64,000 nucleotides of DNA, taken from Diorhabda sublineata. Lineage: Eukaryota; Arthropoda; Insecta; Coleoptera; Chrysomelidae. The notes under the pieces were generated by a model. The model had not been told where the DNA came from and made no database searches. It saw only the letters and a list, made by a program, of their open reading frames with translations. Positions within the stretch are counted from its first letter, which is position 1. Each line of letters starts with the position of its first letter. Position numbers and translations under genes: made by a program. The stretch lies in NCBI RefSeq assembly GCF_026230105.1, contig NC_079478.1, forward strand, positions 6,029,653-6,093,652, read 5' to 3'. Shown here piece by piece: positions 58,336-64,000 of the stretch.

Positions 58336-61300
58336 CATAGTTTTTGCCACTTGAAATAGTTTCCAGTAAATCATTATAGGCATTGATGACGATGAAACAC
58401 TAAATATTATCATAAATCTAACGTCTTTTCACATCAACTAAGAAGACTCAAGTTATCTGAGGAAGTTGCAGGCAATTCATTACATCAGTGAAGCTTTCCT
58501 GAGACAAATATCAGAAATTAGTATAGCTTTGACCAAGATGTTAAAAAGAAAGGCAGATTCTGATAAGAGATCCACCATACAAAGGTGAGGTGAGATGATT
58601 TAAAAACTACTTTGGCAGTTGTATAAATATGAGTTCCTATTTAGGTGGAATTATCCAGAAGTTCCTTCGGAATGCTCCACCTCCTTACTGATTTGTGGAA
58701 ATGTGTCTTTTTTTTGGGCCATCTGACACTAGATATCATTGGAATACTGGAACTTGAAAGCTCCAGCAAGCAAGACAATTCCTAAAGAGGGATTGAATAG
58801 ACTGTGGAGATCGCATTGTGACGAGTCACTCATATAATTTAATACAATCTATGTTTTACTCAAAAGTGGAAATATTAGCATAGTATTGAAGCTCAGAATT
58901 TGGAAGGAATTCAATTATGATATAAATTAATCATTTTATTGAGCTGCTAATGACTTAATAGTATATTACGTAACAAGAGTTGTAAGTAACCCATTACGTA
59001 CGAGGTGAAAAATTTTATTCACGAAGCCGCGCAGTCTTTTTCTACGACCATTCATTTTCTTCCATTAAATAAAAAACATCGCAATTATTTAAACTTTATT
59101 ATAATAGTTGTTAATAACAATTGAACAATTATTGTAAATCGATTGTGCCTTAATATTTAATGGTTATGAACAAATTATGTGTGGTAGCTTGAGCTTTTTC
59201 TAAAATCTCCGGTCGAGTTCTCAAAATTTCATCACTTTCACAACTATCAGACATATTCGTAGATAAAGTTGAGAAAATGTTCGGATACAATCATATTCTG
59301 TTCAAGAAATTGACAATATAAAATAAATGATATGACATTTATTTTCATAGCATGCTACTTAAGAAAACGTGTCGTATTGCATAATGTGCTGCCTACATTT
59401 AGGGGCATCACTCTTTCAATCCTAAATATATCTCTCTAATGCTAAATGTTTTTATGTTTTTTAATTGACTAAATTTGTGTAAATAGACCAAATAAAGTCT
59501 TACGTAAATAAAAATTTGATTGTAATTTAATTAAATCAAAACTCACGTGTATGCTATGAGATCTCATTACGTGAATGTTATTGTTAAGGGAATGTTGACA
59601 GTGCGATTTTCGACGTTTACACACATGGGCGTAGAAAAATTTATTTTATTATTTACATCGGACTAAATGATAAAATGAGACGCCTTTTGAGTGATTCATC
59701 ATAGTTGAATAGTTTTTAAACACAGAATAAAATTATTGATATACTATGAGATGGTGATGGCATAATTCAATAGCAAGTCTTTTCGTCACCTTCATTTGTG
59801 ATATTGTATAAAAAAGTTATTTGATTTGCGTGTTATTTATCACATATCACTTTATGTATAGACATTACCTAAATTACTAAATAATAAGACTGAAAATAAT
59901 ACGAGGAAATACGGCGCAGAGAAATTTTCCTGACGATGTTGATTACATGGATCGCAACACCTTAATGGTTTTTAATTCCGTGAAAAAATGTGCCTTTAAT
60001 ATATTTATAATAATGCAGGCCTGTAGTGGTAGTAAAAAGAAAACTCCTTTGAAATGGAACGAAAAAAAGAAAAAAAATTAAGGTAATGGACTAAGATTGA
60101 ATGGTTAATGTGTAGATTTTTAAATTATTAACTTCTGTACAGCGAAAAGTGGTAAAAATAAATTTCTGTTAATGCTCACTTTAATGGCGGTCTTAATGTA
60201 CACTTAAAGTATATCAGAACAATGATTAGTATAAATGCGATATCGAAGAGTTTATTAGTTTTTTATGAATGGCAGTTTGTATTGAGCTTCATGTGCAGTA
60301 ATGATATACAGAGAATTTTTTATTTCAAAACTAAATAAATGAATTATAATAATTTGATTTTCCAGAAACATTTTGTCTTATACAAAATAATCCAGAATGC
60401 AAAAAATTCAGGAGTGAGTAGATGACGTGAAAATAATGCTGTGACATGAAAGGCTTCCAAAGTTGCGAAATCATAAGTATATTTTTCAACTTATACATTC
60501 AAACATAATGGATAATTACGTATGTCCATGTAGAATGTTTGACGAAAGGCCAGGGGCGGCTCATGTCCAATGGTTAACAATCCGTAACCTTCTCAGGGAC
60601 AAGATGTACAATAGTTCACTCACTCCCGAATTTTTTACATCCAGCTCCAGAACACTCTGTAGAACATGTATATTTTGACTTTTTATCCATTCCTTCATAG
60701 ATTTTGGAATACTTTTATATATTCTATACGGTTATTTGGAAAATTATGGAGAAAACGCGTTCTTATTTAAACCTAAGGGATCAAAATTCCTGAATCTGAG
60801 TGACCAACTACACCCCCGAGCATTCCGAACCCGCTATTTCGAAATCAAAATCGATCATTCTTCATTCTGAAATTCTGGATCCAAGGGAAAAACGTTTTGA
60901 ATATATGGATATATAGATAGATAAAGTGTCACGTCCGGTTAGCTGAGTAGTGAAATATTGAATTTAAAAGTTTAGGGAGACCGATAGGGTGTTTTTGGTA
61001 TTGGGTTAAGAAGTTTTCAATATGGTTAATGGTTACTGTTAGAAAGGAAAAAACTTCAGATATCTAATTAGGGAAAACAGCGACAGGATAAAGTTTGTTG
61101 GGTACTCTATTGATTTTGAATGGGTATATTTCATTCCTCTAGTGTCTCCTATAATTTATTTCGTCCTGAATGTGACAAATTTGCAAATGTATATGCAATT
61201 GTAAATTTTGCGAACAAGGAAATCGGTTCTATTGGAAGTGTTTTTATTAGTGCGAAACGAAGTCTTCCAATCAAATCCATCTGAACAAAATCACTAACAT

Positions 61301-61566
61301 GAATTTCGTTATTCGCATTTATATGATATATCTGTCAAAACAAATTTAGTATTGTTGCAGATATTTAGCTTGCCCTATGTACATAGACAAAAATGAAATT
61401 TCATATTAGTTCCCTGCAATAGTGAAACCCCGAAACATTGGCTAATATATTTATCATTCTCTTTTGAAGAATGGAAAGTGGAGTTACCTCATTACTCCAC
61501 CCTGACCATCGTAAAGAAATAACTGAGGTTTTCCAAAATTGGTTCATGTTTTCCTCATTCATTATA
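58336..61566. other. Non-coding stretch
   Basis: No supported gene. The 71-codon plus frame at 60463-60678 shows two Cys pairs (YVCPCRMF, LCRTCIF) but no known fold. The rest is AT-rich. Confidence 0.35.
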
Positions 61567-62804
61567 ATCCGGTGAAATTATACCAAACAATAAGAGTAAA
61601 GCTACATAAATTCCCATGAAGCTGAAAATCAGTAGAAATGTTTATAATATGATTAAAAATAAAATTTCAAAGTTCACCATCATTCCCTTGTGTGGACAAA
61701 TGTTATTCAAGGTCAAAGGTCAAAAAAATGAGTTTTTCGCGATTTTTAGCTAGGCGGTAAGTTTGTAGTAAGTAAAATTGTAGATCATAAAATTATCTAC
61801 AAAAAACGTATCAATACTTTCTTTTTCTACGAATCATCGTTACTAGATATAACTATTCAAAAAATTGTAATCGTCAAAAAATGCAACTCCAACTGAAAAA
61901 ACTATTTTCTTCATAAAACTAGGAAAAGCTCAACATCAATCGGAAATCTATTCATCAAAAAGTTTATCTACTTTTGAAAAGTGAGTAAAATAACAATTTT
62001 CAAAATGTTTGATAAACAAGATTTAGTTCAATCTGTGAAGTTTTCAAAACCAATATTCCAACTCGACAAGTTATTACCAACGGCATTCGCTTTCTTCTTT
62101 CTATGTATGGAGATCCTACCTGCATGTTAAGTTGAAAATACTAAAAGTAAAAAAAAAAGTTCAATTACCATGTCTTCCTCCAACCTAAGTTGCTGCTCAT
62201 CAACATCTTATTTGGGTTGGAGTTGGTCAAAAATACGTTAGAACCCGTTCAAACTTTACTTCCACTGCTGAACACAATTTGCAAAATGGGATGCAGCGCT
62301 GAATGGGGTTGCAAAAAAACTGAATGTTTTGTTTTCTAGCATGTACACATTGTCAAGGCTCTACTATTGAATCACCAGTAAAGGATCCGTTTGATTCCAA
62401 CGAGGCGACAAGAAGAGGAACAATTTGAAAGTTACGACTCGGACGATTAAATTTCACAACTTTTTTTTTAATTTGAACCTTTCAATCTCAGCTAATATCT
62501 ATTATTTTGCAATAATTTCAAATTAAACATGATCGCAACAGACGCGTGGAATAGGCCTTTTTGAATCATTATATCTCAGAACCGGTGAATCGTAGAAAAA
62601 AATGCGTTTTCTAGATAATTTTTGTCCGAAGTATTTGCTGAAAATCACGAAAAACTCATATTTCTACCTTTGACCTTGAATAACAAATTTTCCACACAAG
62701 AGAAGGAGCTTCAAAATTTTATTTTTAATTATATTTTAAACAATTTTAGTGATTTTCAGCTTGTTGGGAATTTATGTAACTTCGAATGTCTAAATTGACC
62801 GGAC
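61567..62804. mobile_element. Transposon with long terminal inverted repeats
   Basis: The outer ends are ATCCGGT (left) and the complement GTCCGGT (right), each flanked by TA. Inside, the two arms match for roughly 250-300 bp: ACATAAATTCCCA, GCTGAAAATCA, TTAAAAATAAAATTT, CTTGTGTGGA, TTATTCAAGGTCAAAGGT and ATGAGTTTTTCG all occur on the plus strand at 61600-61745 and on the minus strand at 62655-62785. The match fades near 61870 and 62555. The centre (about 680 bp) holds a short cysteine-containing stretch (WGCKKT, FCFLACTHCQG around 62305-62360) and an acidic end (EEEQFESYDSDD at 62415-62450), perhaps the last part of an element protein. No transposase core is present. Confidence 0.85.
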
Positions 62805-63267
62805 TATTGGGCATAAAAATTTTTATTGAATAGTGAGACATCGTTGACACTACTTTCTTCATCGATTGTTACTTCTCATTTAACTTTTATTTTTTTATCT
62901 GAATATTGATTCAATTTTTTTTCCTACTAGATTTCTATTGATGCATTAACCAAGGAGTGATGAAGATCAATTTTATAGACTCTCTAATAAATTTTCCTAA
63001 GGAATGTTTATGTCGCCATTTTGATTAAGTATTCCATTCAATTTGATTAACTGTTTTTGATTCATGCGTCTTCGTAAACTAAGGAAGTTCTATTTTGGCA
63101 AATGAATGTTGATTAGTCTATTTAGTTTGACCTCTCTTTAATTTTGTCTATGAAAATTATGGTAATATTGATACTGATTTCATTGTTTGTGTGAATAATG
63201 TGTTTTTCCAACAATACTTGGATCGCTTATTTGATGTCCACTCTCGTAGTTTGAATTTCGATTTAAA
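62805..63267. other. Non-coding stretch
   Basis: AT-rich, T-biased on the plus strand; it would be the 3' flank of the possible exon to its right. Confidence 0.35.
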
Positions 63268-63514
63268 CTAACGATTGTGTCGCATACTTATCATTTTATA
63301 TTTCGCGAAAAGCATCACATCATAGTCGGACATCGCGTTTTCTACCTCTGCACTAGCACTATCTGCTGCTTCTCTTACTTGTTTGTTAGCTTCTTCATAA
63401 TCATGAATTTCATGGTGAAAGAAAATCCCTAACAATGATATTGAATATAATAAAATATAAAAACAAAGAAAAGACAACTTATCATGATTCCATATACTGA
63501 AGGAAGTTCCATGA
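63268..63514 (-). CDS. Possible terminal exon of a membrane protein, unidentified
   Basis: The minus-strand frame is open from about 63530 to a stop at 63268-63270. CCTGACAG at 63515-63522 is a possible splice acceptor. The protein would read a hydrophobic segment LSFLCFYILLYSISLLGIFF, long enough to span a membrane, then a hydrophilic tail HHEIHDYEEANKQVREAADS, ASAEVENAMSDYDVMLFAKY ending KMISMRHNR. The contrast of a membrane helix and an acidic helical tail is unlike the chance frames of the region. There is no in-frame ATG before the hydrophobic part, so upstream exons would be required beyond 63.5 kb. I recognise no family. Confidence 0.3.
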
Positions 63515-63530
63515 CTGTCAGGTTAACAAA

Positions 63531-64000
63531 AATTAAAATGTATAATTTTTTATATTTGTATTGAATTTTTTGTAATACAGGTAAATTCTTGATTCTTGAA
63601 TTCATAATCGATTGTATTTAGAAGAATCTTCTCCACTATCGTGATGGACTTTAACAAACAAAAGCAATAAAATGAATTAGTTGCATTCTTGTCACGTTAT
63701 TCTTCAATAAGCGCTAATTTCTATCGAAATACAATCTTAGTAAACTCAAAAACAGACATAAAATTTTCTTAGCGATGTTTTCCACTCTATATTCGTGTCT
63801 CTCGTTATTCGCATGGCATGTTTGTTCGATTGTCAGCATTTACCCCTATGATTGAAATGGCTTGAATTCATAAAACGCACAGCGAGCACATGCTACCAAA
63901 GGCGTAACTAAGTTAACAATATAATCTCATTCTGATTATCATGTATCTAGTAGATCTCGTTAAAAATTATGTACATTTATTAGCCACTAAATAGATAAAT
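63531..64000. other. Non-coding right edge
   Basis: No feature recognised; an upstream exon of the possible minus-strand gene was not identified before the window ends. Confidence 0.35.

Noticed and set aside
58980..59640. A long inverted repeat between about 59.0 and 59.6 kb (TTTTTCTACG words)
   Set aside because: Only about ten bases match on comparing strands; the surrounding sequence does not pair.

Overview
The window looks like about 64 kb of AT-rich nuclear DNA from an insect, roughly two thirds A+T by eye. The evidence is a CCTAA/TTAGG-type telomere-like array, several mariner families typical of insects, decayed non-LTR retrotransposons (LINEs), and a fragment of mitochondrial DNA in the insect order tRNA-Met then ND2. 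I cannot name the species; a beetle is possible but not shown. I found no complete protein-coding gene. Nearly every open frame is short and matches either nothing I recognise or a broken transposable-element protein. The region reads as intergenic or long-intron DNA filled with old transposons, with scattered GC-richer blocks that look like regulatory or conserved non-coding DNA.

Layout. 0-8 kb: a mariner copy with both inverted repeats (1625-2713), a hAT transposase remnant (about 3.6-4.0 kb), a MITE (5911-6293), a GC-rich block with homeodomain-type motifs (about 6.64-7.08 kb) and a LINE RNase H tail (7.5-7.9 kb). 8-26 kb: the first copy of a small dispersed repeat (8.1 kb), transposase remnants at 11.5, 13.0, 15.6 and 21.7 kb, a second mariner family (17325-18506), and two LINE reverse transcriptase remnants (19.3-20.7 and 24.6-25.5 kb), the second abutted by another mariner fragment. 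26-43 kb: two more LINE remnants (28.2 and 33.3-34.6 kb), a CpG-rich TATA-containing block (32.3-32.7 kb), an 80-bp (TA)n run, a third mariner family (37441-38177) and a plus-strand LINE RT remnant (41.9-42.5 kb). 42-48 kb: three more copies of the dispersed repeat, a few possible but unproven exons, and a LINE RNase H tail.

The most unusual object is at 48126-51632. Both ends carry the same inverted repeat and an 8-bp direct repeat (taattctt) flanks it, so it looks like a DNA transposon insertion. Its interior is a tandem array with a period of exactly 232 bp. The 232-bp monomer is the transposon arm itself. Each monomer carries a three-unit CCTAA-like motif, and at the first position of the array this motif is expanded to 32 units (48911-49072). 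This looks like a satellite, with an internal telomere-like array, born inside a non-autonomous transposon. About 320 bp beyond it lies the mitochondrial insertion (51.95-52.38 kb).

52-64 kb: more LINE fragments, a second copy of the first mariner family (55389-56306), a 1.24-kb element with inverted repeats of roughly 250-300 bp (61567-62804), and a possible terminal exon of a membrane protein on the minus strand at the right edge. No gene cooperation or operon structure can be described. What the window records is repeated insertion, decay and amplification of mobile DNA around candidate control elements of genes outside the window.
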